A stretch of DNA of 63,617 bases from Chloroflexota bacterium (GCA_024224815.1 JAAENC010000018.1:1-63617); one strand, 5' to 3'. Positions 52,715 through 61,228 are shown, counted from the stretch's first letter. Program-made: numbers and translations. Notes: generated from the sequence alone by a model not told the origin.

Positions 52715-53578
52715 TTAGTTGGAGAGAATTACTTCCATTTCAGCAATCAGTTCTTCGGATTTTTCTTCAGCAAGAAAGTGGCCGGCATCAGGATATTGGA
52801 CAACCTTCACGTCAGGGAAATGCTTTCGCCAATGATTGAGTTCTTTTTTCCTGAATGCAATATCTTTCATGCCCCAGGCAATTAGTTTTATTTTTCCGTT
52901 TAAATTATTTCGTTTTTTCCAGAGATCAGCCAGCCAATCGGATGATGCAATGATCTCTTTGGGAAGCACCTGATTGCCTTTGCGTTCTTCGGGCTTGACA
53001 AGCGGCATGATGAAATGCTGATGAATTTCTGGAGTGAGTTTACGCTTATCACCATAAATAGATTTAAGCACCGTTCTCACGAAGAAATTATATTTCTTGA
53101 TCAGCCAACGCCCTATTGATCCGCCAACAAATCCGCTGAAGGCTTGATAATACCAATCATCTTTTGCCGACCACATCCACGTATTCGTGATAATGATATT
53201 CTTGATCCTGTCAGGGTGTTTGATGGCGTAAGAAAGACCGATGGGACCGCCCCAATCGCCGACGATGAGGGTTATATTTTCAAGATCGAGAGATTCGAGA
53301 AATCTTTCAAGGTTTTCGGCTTGATGCTTTGGGAGGTAATCCCAATCAGTAGGTTTATCAGATAAGCCAAAGCCGATATGGTCAGGCGCAATACAGCGAT
53401 GGCTTTTTGAGAAATATTTGATCAAATCTCTGAATTCAAAAGACCAGGATGGATTGCCGTGAATCATTACGATTGCTTCGCCAGTTCCTTCATCTACATA
53501 ACTCATTTTTCCCATAGGCAAGGAAAATTCTTTTGGGGTAAAAGGGTAGAGTTCTTTATTGAGCCAGCTTGGGGTCAT
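52715..53578 (-). CDS. Alpha/beta hydrolase, haloalkane dehalogenase-like
   Basis: A 287-residue alpha/beta-hydrolase. The oxyanion-hole motif is IHGNPSWSFEFRDLI. The nucleophile elbow is LIVGDWGGPIGLSYA, with Asp as nucleophile and the following Trp as in haloalkane dehalogenases, rather than the Ser of esterases. The catalytic His is in YPDAGHFLAEE. A helical cap runs from about 135 to 215. It could also be a fluoroacetate dehalogenase or epoxide hydrolase relative. It lies 8 bases before yitT on the same strand. Confidence 0.82.
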   Translation of the reverse strand: MTPSWLNKELYPFTPKEFSLPMGKMSYVDEGTGEAIVMIHGNPSWSFEFRDLIKYFSKSHRCIAPDHIGFGLSDKPTDWDYLPKHQAENLERFLESLDLENITLIVGDWGGPIGLSYAIKHPDRIKNIIITNTWMWSAKDDWYYQAFSGFVGGSIGRWLIKKYNFFVRTVLKSIYGDKRKLTPEIHQHFIMPLVKPEERKGNQVLPKEIIASSDWLADLWKKRNNLNGKIKLIAWGMKDIAFRKKELNHWRKHFPDVKVVQYPDAGHFLAEEKSEELIAEMEVILSN

Positions 53579-53634
53579 TTCTTTATCCTTTTTCAGAGTG
53601 TGTTTTCACGTACTCATTCATCATTTATTTTACA

Positions 53635-53733
53635 GTAGGGGCGACCCGTTTTGATAATAAATATAATCTTTGTAAAAACGCTGCTTTTTATTCCAAGAAA
53701 ATTCTTTTTTCAAGCGCATAGGGTCGCCCTTAC
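53635..53733. repeat. Inverted-repeat element GTAGGGGCGACCC...GGGTCGCCCTTAC
   Basis: Thirteen-base ends pair with one mismatch around a 73-base AT-rich interior without an ORF. The end sequence is related to the GTAGGGGCGGG palindromes at 21939, 40908 and 41902 but with a long spacer, so it may be a small non-autonomous element of the same family. It lies between the dehydrogenase stop and the hydrolase start. Confidence 0.6.
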
Positions 53734-53737
53734 AGAA

Positions 53738-54628
53738 TTAGTTTGTTTTAAGCTTTTCTCCAGCCAAAGCCTCGATCACACCAAGCACAGCCGAGTTATC
53801 CAAATCACCCATGCCCATTTCGAGCATGGCGCTGAAAAGTTGGGTATTCGCCGAGGTGCCGGGAACTGGCACGCCGTATTCACGCGCCGTATCCAGCACG
53901 ATATTTAAGTCTTTTGCCTGCATATAGGCTTTGAAACCGGGTTCACGATTGCCATCAAAAAGGCGTGGGGGTTTAATATCTAAAGCCCAGCATTGTGCTG
54001 CGCCGCCCTTAATGGCTTGAACTACTTTTTGTGGATCAGCACCCGCTTTTTGGGCGACGATCAGCAATTCTGCCATCCCGACCATTTGCGCAGCGACCAT
54101 AATTTGGTTGCAAACTTTGGCAATTTGCCCAGCACCAGCATCGCCGACGAGAGTGATACTTTTTCCCATCGCTTCGAGGACAGGCATCGCTTTATTTAGG
54201 GCAGATTCTTCGCCGCCGAGCATAATTGTCAGCGTGCCGTTAATTGCGCCAATATCGCCGCCACTAACGGGGGCGTCGAGCGCAAAAACACCTTTTTCTG
54301 CCAATCCGGCGGCAATTGTGCGGGCGGTGGCGGGTTTAATGGTTGAATTATCAATAAAAATCAAACCTTCTTTTGCGCCTTCGATGACGCCATCTTTGCC
54401 CAGCGCAACATGCTCCACATCGGGGGAATCGGGTAGGTTGGTGATCACAATGTCCACTTGGCGGGCGACCTCAGCAGGTGTCCAAGCGGCAGTTGCTCCT
54501 TCGGCCACCAATTCGTCCACTGCGGCGCGGCTCCGATTATGCACCACGAGCGGAAATCCCGCTTTGAGAATATTGCGTGCCATGGGCTTGCCCATCAATC
54601 CTAATCCGATATAACCAACTTTTAACAT
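53738..54628 (-). CDS. Beta-hydroxyacid dehydrogenase (GarR/3-hydroxyisobutyrate dehydrogenase family)
   Basis: I start this at 54628 (MLKVGYIGLGLMGKPMARN, 296 residues) where AGGAG lies upstream; the longer frame runs into the upstream repeat. NAD(P) site GYIGLGLMG, the substrate motif DAPVSGGDIGAINGTL, the catalytic Lys in AKVCNQIMVAAQMVGMAE, and KDLNIVLDTAREYGVPVPGT are typical. Likely substrates are 2-hydroxy-3-oxopropionate (tartronate semialdehyde) or 3-hydroxyisobutyrate. Tartronate semialdehyde arises in glyoxylate disposal, which could link it to purine breakdown, but this is speculative. Confidence 0.88.
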   Translation of the reverse strand: MLKVGYIGLGLMGKPMARNILKAGFPLVVHNRSRAAVDELVAEGATAAWTPAEVARQVDIVITNLPDSPDVEHVALGKDGVIEGAKEGLIFIDNSTIKPATARTIAAGLAEKGVFALDAPVSGGDIGAINGTLTIMLGGEESALNKAMPVLEAMGKSITLVGDAGAGQIAKVCNQIMVAAQMVGMAELLIVAQKAGADPQKVVQAIKGGAAQCWALDIKPPRLFDGNREPGFKAYMQAKDLNIVLDTAREYGVPVPGTSANTQLFSAMLEMGMGDLDNSAVLGVIEALAGEKLKTN

Positions 54629-54668
54629 GAAAGCTCCTTCTGAAAATTTTCCCGAATTATACCCTTTT

Positions 54669-54755
54669 GCCCTCACCCGTTCTTGCTTCGCTCGAACTTC
54701 CCTCTCCCGTTTCACGGGAGAGGGGGAGCAAGCGAAGCGATGCGGAGGTGAGGGC
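54669..54755. repeat. Long nested palindrome in the divergent dehydrogenase/nurA region
   Basis: Outer arms GCCCTCAC and GTGAGGGC, middle arms GCTTCGCTCG and AAGCGAAGC, and inner arms CCCTCTCCCGT and ACGGGAGAGGG form one long stem-loop. It lies between two divergent genes, so it is unlikely to act only as a terminator. It is another REP-like intergenic element; no promoter could be fixed around it. Confidence 0.7.
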
Positions 54756-54797
54756 GTTTTTCTGGTAAAATACTAGACAAATGTTCTAAGGAGCACT

Positions 54798-55982
54798 ATG
54801 GCAATCGATTTTCAGCAAATTTATGAACGCATTCAAGAGATCGGCGTTAGCGCGCAAGAGCGGCAGGAAACGCTGGATAAACGGCGTGCCGAAGCCCGTC
54901 TTTTGTTCAACGAATTTGCAGATAATCTGGATGGATTAAGAAAAAAACTGGGTACCGCCCTCGATCAGGATGCCAATATCCGCTGCGCTATGCCGCTGGA
55001 TGAAGATCTCGACACGCGCGTGCCCGAACCTGCTCTCGCTATGGATGCAACGCTTATCGCCGCCGATGGCTCGCAAGTTGTGCCAGACAGACACGCGGCG
55101 ATCCAATTTGGGCTGGTAAATGTGGGGGCGATTGCGCTTCGCCTGAATTCTGGCACCACGCCCGAAGTTTTTACCGATAGTCAACTTTTCTATGGAGACG
55201 ATCTATTAACCGATTTCGGTACCACCCTCAGCGAGGGGATGATTGCCCTGCGCCGAGATTTAGCCGAACGCACAAAATTAGCTGAGTTGGCGAAAAAATA
55301 TCCATCTCCCGTGATTACTTTTACCGATGGCCCGATCGAATTATGGGGCAATAAAGACCCAAATAATGCCAAACGCTACGAAGAAAGTATGCAGCAATAT
55401 CTGGGCGCACTTTCTCGTTTGCAAGAAAATGACGTTGTCACAGCGGGTTATGTAGATAAGCCCGGCGCAAATTTGGTCGTGCGTTTGCTCGAAATCATGA
55501 TGGCGCCCGTCGATAAACTGGATAGCTTGAAAACCTATCACCCCCTTTTGGGCGTGAGCGATTTGTGGCTCTTTGGCGAGAGAGATAATCCGCTTTTAGA
55601 GCCCGGCGAACGCTCGGCGGTCTTTGAATTGCAATCCAAATCGAAGATGCTCTATAAAGGCGTTTTGGGGCTACATTTCTTCTATCTTAATGTCGGCACG
55701 GAAGGGCATCCCTGGCCTGTGCGGGTTGAAGTCCCCAAATGGGTGGCGGATGATCCGCGTAAATTGGATAATCTCCATGCGGCGTTGATTCAACAAAGTC
55801 GTGTTTTGGGTGCGAAGCCCTATCCTTATCTTTTACATCGTTCCCATGAAGTAGCAGTGGTCTCCTTTGCCGAGAAACGCCAAGTCGAGCAGATGTTGAC
55901 GCTGGAATTGCGAAAGAATAACGCCGAGATCGGGGAGCAGAGTACGAAGCAGTCTACGAAGGATATTTCAAGGCATAGATAA
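54798..55982 (+). CDS. nurA: NurA-domain nuclease
   Basis: A 394-residue protein. An N-terminal helical region (residues 1-60) is followed by the NurA RNase-H-like core: LIAADGSQVVPDRHAAIQF (first metal-binding Asp, DGS motif), the second in PVITFTDGPIELWG, and VAVVSFAEKRQVEQML near the C-terminus. NurA nucleases resect 5' ends of DNA breaks together with the HerA translocase; herA is 2.5 kb downstream on the same strand. The last 20 residues are Thr/Gln/Lys-rich. RBS AAGGAG is present. It overlaps the next gene by one base. Confidence 0.88.
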   Translation: MAIDFQQIYERIQEIGVSAQERQETLDKRRAEARLLFNEFADNLDGLRKKLGTALDQDANIRCAMPLDEDLDTRVPEPALAMDATLIAADGSQVVPDRHAAIQFGLVNVGAIALRLNSGTTPEVFTDSQLFYGDDLLTDFGTTLSEGMIALRRDLAERTKLAELAKKYPSPVITFTDGPIELWGNKDPNNAKRYEESMQQYLGALSRLQENDVVTAGYVDKPGANLVVRLLEIMMAPVDKLDSLKTYHPLLGVSDLWLFGERDNPLLEPGERSAVFELQSKSKMLYKGVLGLHFFYLNVGTEGHPWPVRVEVPKWVADDPRKLDNLHAALIQQSRVLGAKPYPYLLHRSHEVAVVSFAEKRQVEQMLTLELRKNNAEIGEQSTKQSTKDISRHR

Positions 55983-56674
55983 TGTCGAAAAAAAGAAGAA
56001 AAGTTTTTCTTTTGGTATCTCTTCTTTCCTTCCTTATCGGTGGATCAGTAATTTATTCCTATTATCTACGCATGACAAAGATGGAAAAAAATTTAACAAC
56101 GTATTTACAATCTCCAGAATGCGCAAAAAACAGCACCTGTCGTCAAATAATTGATACCACAATTCAGGAGAGTGGTAACTCTTATGAAGAAAGATCTTAT
56201 TTACCAAGAAGAGCAAGTGTGCCCGCAAACACTCGAGTTATTCACTGGTTTGATATTTTATTAGCAGAATCTTCAAACCAAAAAGTAGAAATAATCACTG
56301 ATCACACCATGCAGATTATGACTTCTAGTCTGGTTGAAAATATTGGTGAATATCTGTTACCGAATGAGTATTTCTTGTTAAAAGCTTCAGGACTGGAAGC
56401 AATTGCTGAGGTAAACGTAAAAGTAGAAATATGGAGTGGTCAAATAACGCTCTTGTATTGGAATGAAGATATGGACGATTATTTACTCATCGTCGATAGT
56501 GTTGACCACAATTTTAAATCAGGGAAATTCATCTTGCTCACATCTGAACATCCTGCAATTCTTCTTAAATTGGCTCAAGAAAAATTCTTCAACGCAATAA
56601 CTGATAGTCTTATTCTTTCTTTTGTTGTTTTATTTGTACTTAGGAAATTGCCAAAACAGCTACAATGGCTATGA
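55982..56674 (+). CDS. Membrane protein of unknown function, between nurA and the GNAT gene
   Basis: A 230-residue protein with a basic N-terminus, one helix at about 8-28 (FLLVSLLSFLIGGSVIYSYYL), a roughly 170-residue domain probably outside the membrane (two Cys in PECAKNSTCRQI), and a second helix near the C-terminus (AITDSLILSFVVLFVLRKL). No family is recognised. Start and stop overlap with nurA (one base) and the GNAT gene (10 bases), which shows strict co-translation. It is richer in A/T than its neighbours. Confidence 0.7.
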   Translation: MSKKRRKVFLLVSLLSFLIGGSVIYSYYLRMTKMEKNLTTYLQSPECAKNSTCRQIIDTTIQESGNSYEERSYLPRRASVPANTRVIHWFDILLAESSNQKVEIITDHTMQIMTSSLVENIGEYLLPNEYFLLKASGLEAIAEVNVKVEIWSGQITLLYWNEDMDDYLLIVDSVDHNFKSGKFILLTSEHPAILLKLAQEKFFNAITDSLILSFVVLFVLRKLPKQLQWL

Positions 56675-57120
56675 TAAAAGTTCTCCCCTTCCAACCCGCT
56701 GACCAAGCTCCCGCAAAAGCCCTCATCCTCGACGGCTTGGTCGAACATTGGGGTTTCCTCGATGAAGGCTTAAACCCCGACCTTGACGATATTGCCACAT
56801 CCTACGCCGATGGGATTTTCCTCGTCGCGTGGCAAGATGATGAAATTATCGGAACGGGCGCATTCAGGCCATATTCTGAGAAGCAAGTCGAGATTGTCCG
56901 CATGTCGGTGAAAAAGGATTTGCGCCGTCGGGGTATTGGTCGTCAGATTTTAGACGAGCTTTTACGACGAGCAATAAAAGCGGGTTATGAAGAAGCGATT
57001 TTGGAAACAACCGAAAGCTGGCAGGATGTAATTGATTTTTATTTAAATTATGGTTTTGAGATTACACATTACGCAGATGGTGATGTTTATTTTAGGAAGA
57101 AGTCGATTAGTGACGAGTGA
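56665..57120 (+). CDS. GNAT-family N-acetyltransferase
   Basis: A 151-residue protein. Motif A, the acetyl-CoA pyrophosphate loop, is VKKDLRRRGIGRQILDELLRRA; the beta-bulge strand is VEIVRMSV; motif B is YEEAILETTESWQDVIDFYLNYGFEIT. The acceptor is unknown. It overlaps the preceding membrane-protein gene by 10 bases, so it belongs to the nurA transcript. The 156-base space before the next gene shows no clear structure. Confidence 0.85.
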   Translation: MAMIKVLPFQPADQAPAKALILDGLVEHWGFLDEGLNPDLDDIATSYADGIFLVAWQDDEIIGTGAFRPYSEKQVEIVRMSVKKDLRRRGIGRQILDELLRRAIKAGYEEAILETTESWQDVIDFYLNYGFEITHYADGDVYFRKKSISDE

Positions 57121-57276
57121 AATAGTCCACTTTAGTGGGCTTCGCAGGTATAGCACAGTCGGTTTACCGCCGTGCGGTCAAAACCGAACCATATCCGCAC
57201 TAGTTTTACAAAGTCCTCTGGACTAAAAAATTCACTCATCACCCTTCACTTATCACGGAATTTGGGAGCAATAATT

Positions 57277-57867
57277 ATGCAATCAATCGAAATCGGACGA
57301 CTTTTACGCTCTGGCACAACCGGATTTGTAGCCGGATGCAGTGTCTCGCAACTGGATGCCCCCGTCTTCGGCGGACTGGTGCGTGCCCCGCTCGGAAATA
57401 GCTATCAAGTTTATGGGATGATCTACGATATCCACATTGACGATGATGGCCTCGTGCGGCAACTCGTCACGGCGGGCAACGTCAGCGAAGAAGTCATCGC
57501 TGATAATCGTGAGCGGAGGATTGTCCCCGTCGAGATGTCGGTGATGACAGTTGGGTATGAAGAAAATGGCAAAGTATCGCATCTTTTGCCCCCGCGTCCG
57601 CCCCTGAGCTTGGATAAGATCCACAAATGCAGTAATGCTGAATTGGTCAACTTCACGAGCGCGGGGCGCTTTGGCTATTTCCGGCATGTGCTGCGCTCTA
57701 AAGATGCACCCATCGGTGAGATGCTGGCAGCGCATATTTTGCAGGTCGGCGAAGCACAAACAGATTCGCAATGGCGGGATGCGGCTATTCAAGAGTTAAT
57801 CACGCTCTTGCGAGATGATTATCCGATGTTGATGAGTGTTTTGGGTGCTTTGGGAGAAGTTGTATAG
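57277..57867 (+). CDS. HAS-barrel-like protein associated with HerA-NurA
   Basis: I start this at 57277 (MQSIEIGRLLRSGTTGFVAGC, 196 residues), with GGGAG upstream. Residues about 10-95 form a small beta-barrel-like domain (GFVAGCSVSQ, FGGLVRAPLGNSYQVYGMIYDIHIDDDG) that resembles the HAS barrel at the N-terminus of HerA ATPases. The C-terminal half is helical (EMLAAHILQVG, WRDAAIQELITLLR). It is not a known enzyme. Its place between nurA and herA suggests that it is an adaptor of the complex. Confidence 0.65.
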   Translation: MQSIEIGRLLRSGTTGFVAGCSVSQLDAPVFGGLVRAPLGNSYQVYGMIYDIHIDDDGLVRQLVTAGNVSEEVIADNRERRIVPVEMSVMTVGYEENGKVSHLLPPRPPLSLDKIHKCSNAELVNFTSAGRFGYFRHVLRSKDAPIGEMLAAHILQVGEAQTDSQWRDAAIQELITLLRDDYPMLMSVLGALGEVV

Positions 57868-57962
57868 GTTTAAACACAAAGAGCACAAAGGAACTCAAAG
57901 CTTCTCCTTTTATTGCTTCATGATTCTTCGTGTCCTTTGTATTTGAAAAATAAAGGTGTGAT

Positions 57963-58322
57963 ATGCCAGCATTTTTAATCTTATTTGTACGTTTCTTCCG
58001 TGCCATCCGCGATGGACTGAAAGACCCGGACTTCCGCGGACTCTTTTACTGGGTTGCAGGTTTTCTCGGTCTGGGCACGTGGTTTTATGCCCGTGTGGAA
58101 GGTTGGGGTGTGCTCGATTCACTTTATTTCTCCGTCATCACCTTAACAACAGTTGGCTACGGCGATTTCTCCCCACAAACGCCCGCAGGGAAGATCTTTA
58201 CGATCATCTATATCATGGTCGGGCTGGGGCTAATCTCTGGTTTTGTGATCTTGCTGGCAGAGCGGATTGGCATCATGCGAAAAGATAATAAGGAAGAAGA
58301 AAACGATGTATCCAGTCTCTGA
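57963..58322 (+). CDS. Two-helix potassium-channel-like protein
   Basis: A 119-residue protein with two membrane helices around a pore loop. The selectivity filter TTVGYGD is intact, and LYFSVITLTTVGYGDFSPQTPAGKIFTIIYIMVGLGLISGFVILLAERIG covers pore helix and inner helix. A basic N-terminal segment (LFVRFFRAIRDGLKDPDFRG) precedes the outer helix. There is no RCK or TrkA-N domain, so gating is unknown. It lies between the HAS-barrel gene and herA; whether it belongs to that system is open. Confidence 0.88.
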   Translation: MPAFLILFVRFFRAIRDGLKDPDFRGLFYWVAGFLGLGTWFYARVEGWGVLDSLYFSVITLTTVGYGDFSPQTPAGKIFTIIYIMVGLGLISGFVILLAERIGIMRKDNKEEENDVSSL

Positions 58323-58428
58323 GCGGAGGATTGAGTAGCGAAGCGTATCGAAATCCACAGTCGAAGAGCGGTTTAAGCAAACACCGTCCTTCGACTACAG
58401 GCTTCACTTCGTTCAGCCTTCCGCTCAG
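58319..58428. repeat. Palindromic repeat with CTGAGCGGA ends overlapping the channel stop codon
   Basis: Perfect 9-base inverted ends CTGAGCGGA (58319-58327) and TCCGCTCAG (58420-58428), with an inner AGTCGAAG and CTTCGACT pair. It fills the gap before herA and even supplies the TGA stop of the channel gene. It is another REP-like family, different from the other types in this window. Confidence 0.65.
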
Positions 58429-58455
58429 GAACTGATCTATTTAAAAGGTGAAATT

Positions 58456-60165
58456 ATGGAAAAGAAATCAATTGGTTATTTAGTTGGTGGCGGATTAAAA
58501 GAATCCTTCAATGTCCGTCTCACAGTCCCTTCGCAGGAAGTGCAGGAGGGCGCATTTACCGTCATTCGCAGTGGCGATTGGCAATATTACGGCATCGTCA
58601 CCGACATTCAGCTTGGGTCTACAGACCCGCGTTTTGCGGATGAGCAGACCGAAATGCGCCTCCCGCCTGCGTTGGCGAACGCCCTGCACGGACAAACGCT
58701 CTACACCAATCTCGAAATTTTGCCCACACTGATGCTCGATCGCGGCCCCGAACCGGGAACGCCCGAACACAAGCAGTGGGTTAGCGCAATCGAGTCGGGG
58801 TTACGGGACGAACCACGCCCGAGACCAGTGAAAAATATTCCCCCGCACCACGCCCAGGTCACGCTCGCATCGGAGGGAGATATTGCCGAAATCTTCGGAA
58901 AAGTTGGAGAAAAAGGCAATTTTGTGATCGGCTCCACCCGAGAGCAGGATCATCCTGTATGTATCGATCTGAGCAAATTCGTCCAGCGTTCATCGGGCGT
59001 TTTCGGCGCAACCGGCACGGGCAAATCCTTCCTGACCCGCATCGTTCTCTCGGGGCTGGTCAAATATGATGCCGCATCCGTTTTGGTTTTGGATATGCAC
59101 AACGAGTACGGTTTTGACGACGTGGCCAGCGATACGGGGAAGACGGTGCCGGGGCTGAAATCATTATTTGGACAAAAGGTGCAAGTCGTGGGCTTGGGCG
59201 CGGGGACAAATATCCGCGGAACAAACCCGGATTTTCACTTGATCATTGACATGAAAGACATCCAGCCCGCCGATGTGCTGATGCTGACCCGCACGCTCAA
59301 TCTACGTGAGACTACCCCCACTGTGCTCGACGCCCTTGTACGGACTTTTGGACGCACGAAATGGTTTAGTGCCTATAAAAATATGCTCAACGGCGCAACA
59401 ATTGAGATCGAAGACGAGCGCACGGGCAAGGTTAAAAAAGTGCCAGCGCCTGAAAGTATTGCCGCTTGGGCGCTTGAAAATGGCATAAATGTGATGTCTG
59501 CCGAAGCGCTGCACTCAAAGCTCGGGCGGCTTTTCAACGCCCCCTATATCGCCGAAAACCCCGCATCAGATTCGGTCAAGCAGATGATCGACAATCTCGA
59601 TAACGGCAAACACGTTGTTCTCTCTTTTGGCAAATTCGACTCTGATCTCGATTATCTGCTCGTTTCAAATCTTTTGACGCGCAAAATTAGTTCTGTCTGG
59701 GAAAAGAGCGTCAACGACTTCCGCACCCACGGCGGGAAAGAACCGCGTCACCTGATTTTGGCCGTCGAAGAAGCGCATAAATTGTTGAACAAAGAAATGG
59801 CCGCCCAAACCACCTTCGCGACTATCGCCCGTGAAATGCGCAAATACTACGTCACGCTGATGATCGTCGACCAGCGCCCATCACAGATTTATGATGAAGT
59901 TATGTCGCAACTCGGGACGCGCATTTCCGGCTGGCTCGGCGACGATGACGATATCCGCGCTGTCCTTTCCGGTTTGGCAGGGCGCGAAGCTCTGCGCGGG
60001 ATGCTAGCCCGTTTGCAGCCCAAAGAAGAAGTTTTGCTCTTGGGCTGGGGTGTCCCGATGCCGCTGCCGGTTAAATCTCGCCGCTATGATGGTCGTTTTG
60101 TGGATGAAATTAAGGGGAAGAAGAAGCGTTCTGGCAGCGAGGCGTTGAAGGAGATGGGGTTTTAA
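58456..60165 (+). CDS. herA: HerA-type ATPase (DNA translocase)
   Basis: A 569-residue protein. Residues about 1-60 form a HAS-barrel (KSIGYLVGGGLKESFNVRL), followed by the FtsK/HerA ATPase core: Walker A GVFGATGTGKSFLTRI, Walker B LILAVEEAHKLL, and the arginine-finger region MLIVDQRPSQIYDEV with TRISGWLGDDDD. An insertion of about 100 helical residues (FGRTKWFSAYKNML onward) lies between the Walker motifs. It should form a hexamer that drives NurA on DNA ends. It may act in break repair or, as for several bacterial HerA systems, in phage defence. Confidence 0.9.
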   Translation: MEKKSIGYLVGGGLKESFNVRLTVPSQEVQEGAFTVIRSGDWQYYGIVTDIQLGSTDPRFADEQTEMRLPPALANALHGQTLYTNLEILPTLMLDRGPEPGTPEHKQWVSAIESGLRDEPRPRPVKNIPPHHAQVTLASEGDIAEIFGKVGEKGNFVIGSTREQDHPVCIDLSKFVQRSSGVFGATGTGKSFLTRIVLSGLVKYDAASVLVLDMHNEYGFDDVASDTGKTVPGLKSLFGQKVQVVGLGAGTNIRGTNPDFHLIIDMKDIQPADVLMLTRTLNLRETTPTVLDALVRTFGRTKWFSAYKNMLNGATIEIEDERTGKVKKVPAPESIAAWALENGINVMSAEALHSKLGRLFNAPYIAENPASDSVKQMIDNLDNGKHVVLSFGKFDSDLDYLLVSNLLTRKISSVWEKSVNDFRTHGGKEPRHLILAVEEAHKLLNKEMAAQTTFATIAREMRKYYVTLMIVDQRPSQIYDEVMSQLGTRISGWLGDDDDIRAVLSGLAGREALRGMLARLQPKEEVLLLGWGVPMPLPVKSRRYDGRFVDEIKGKKKRSGSEALKEMGF

Positions 60166-60203
60166 ATGAAACTGTCTTTGCTTCAAAATAAGGTTGAGCA
60201 AGC

Positions 60204-60735
60204 AATTCCGCCCGTGGGTAAACCCAGCGGGCTAAAAGCTGAAGGACGGTAAACCGCCCTCGGCATCGCAGCCCCAGAGGGGCAAAAGCTGTGTAGCCCG
60301 TCCGTTTACGGTCGGGCGGGTAGGGTTGGGAAAGATGATTTTGATTAATTGCATTCGCCCGCCGGTAAACCAGCGGGCTAAAAGCTGAAGGACGATAAAC
60401 CGCCCTCGGCGTCGCAGCCCCAACGGGGCTTAAGCTCATAGCACGGACGTAAACGTCCGTGTGAATAAAATTGTAGGAACACTTCCGTTTACGATCGGGC
60501 GGGTAGAGCTAGCAAAGATAATTTTGGACACTTACATCCGCCCGCCGGTAAACCAGCGGGCTAAAAGCTGAAGGATGATAAATCACCCTCGGTATCGCAG
60601 CCCCAGCGGGGCTTAAGCTCATAGCACGGACGTTTACGTCCGTGTGAATAAAGTTATAGGAACACTTCCGTTTACGGTCGGGCGAGTAAAATTAGCAAAG
60701 ATAATTTTGGACACTTACATCCGCGTGAATAATAT
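60204..60735. repeat. Tandem hairpin repeats upstream of the RAYT transposase
   Basis: Three units begin at about 60211, 60358 and 60541, with the shared GCTAAAAGCTGAAGGA at 60231, 60377 and 60560, so spacing is 146 and then 183 bases. Each unit carries a CCGCTGGTTTACC-type hairpin, a GCAGCCCC/GGGGC hairpin and, in units two and three, a CACGGACGT/ACGTCCGTG hairpin and a TTCCGTTTACG block. Unit one lacks about 37 bases. The array fills the 588-base gap between herA and the transposase; no ORF is present. Confidence 0.85.
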
Positions 60736-60753
60736 TAACAGGAGGAAAACCAC

Positions 60754-61155
60754 ATGCCTTATTGGAAACTCTACTATCACATCGTCTGGGGGACAAAAAA
60801 TGGTTTTGATTTCATCTCCCCCGCATGGGAAAAAGATTTATACGACTATCTCTGGGGAAAAGCGATAGCTCTTGAATGTATTCCACATACCATTAACGGG
60901 ATGCCAAACCATCTTCATGTTGTTCTTTCTGTTCCGCCGAAATTAGCTCTTGCAAAAACAATTGGTCTTTTGAAAGGCTCAAGTTCGCATCATATCAATG
61001 AAAATTATTTGGATCATACATTTGCGTGGCAGGCAGAGTATGGCATTTTTAGCTTTGCCGAGAAATCTTTATCGAAAATCGTTTCTTATGTGCAAAACCA
61101 GAAAAAGCATCACGATGAAAATACGCTCTATTCCTATATGGAAGAATGGAAATGA
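60754..61155 (+). CDS. REP-associated tyrosine transposase (Y1/IS200-like, RAYT)
   Basis: A 133-residue single-strand DNA transposase of the Y1 family. The HUH metal motif is in GMPNHLHVVLSV (His-x-His), and the catalytic Tyr is in SYVQNQKKHH, with the Gln and His pair typical of RAYTs. It starts WKLYYHIVWGTKNG like its relatives. A strong RBS (AGGAGG) precedes the ATG. There are no IS200-type ends; instead hairpin repeats lie upstream and a partial one downstream. It may be the enzyme that spreads these repeats. Confidence 0.9.
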   Translation: MPYWKLYYHIVWGTKNGFDFISPAWEKDLYDYLWGKAIALECIPHTINGMPNHLHVVLSVPPKLALAKTIGLLKGSSSHHINENYLDHTFAWQAEYGIFSFAEKSLSKIVSYVQNQKKHHDENTLYSYMEEWK

Positions 61156-61165
61156 CCTAATATTC

Positions 61166-61228
61166 GTCTGTGGGTAAACCCAATGGGGCTTCCGCTCTGA
61201 GCCTGCCCCGTTCACGGGCAGGTGAGTT
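61166..61228. repeat. Partial hairpin repeat downstream of the RAYT gene
   Basis: TGGGTAAACCCAATGGGGCTT resembles the first hairpin of the upstream units, and GCCTGCCCCGTTCACGGGCAGG forms a second hairpin. It suggests that the transposase gene is framed on both sides by its repeats. Confidence 0.55.

Noticed and set aside
60204-60735. Tandem units as a CRISPR array
   Set aside because: The repeats are 146-183 bases apart with no short unique spacers, and no cas genes are present; they belong to the RAYT element.
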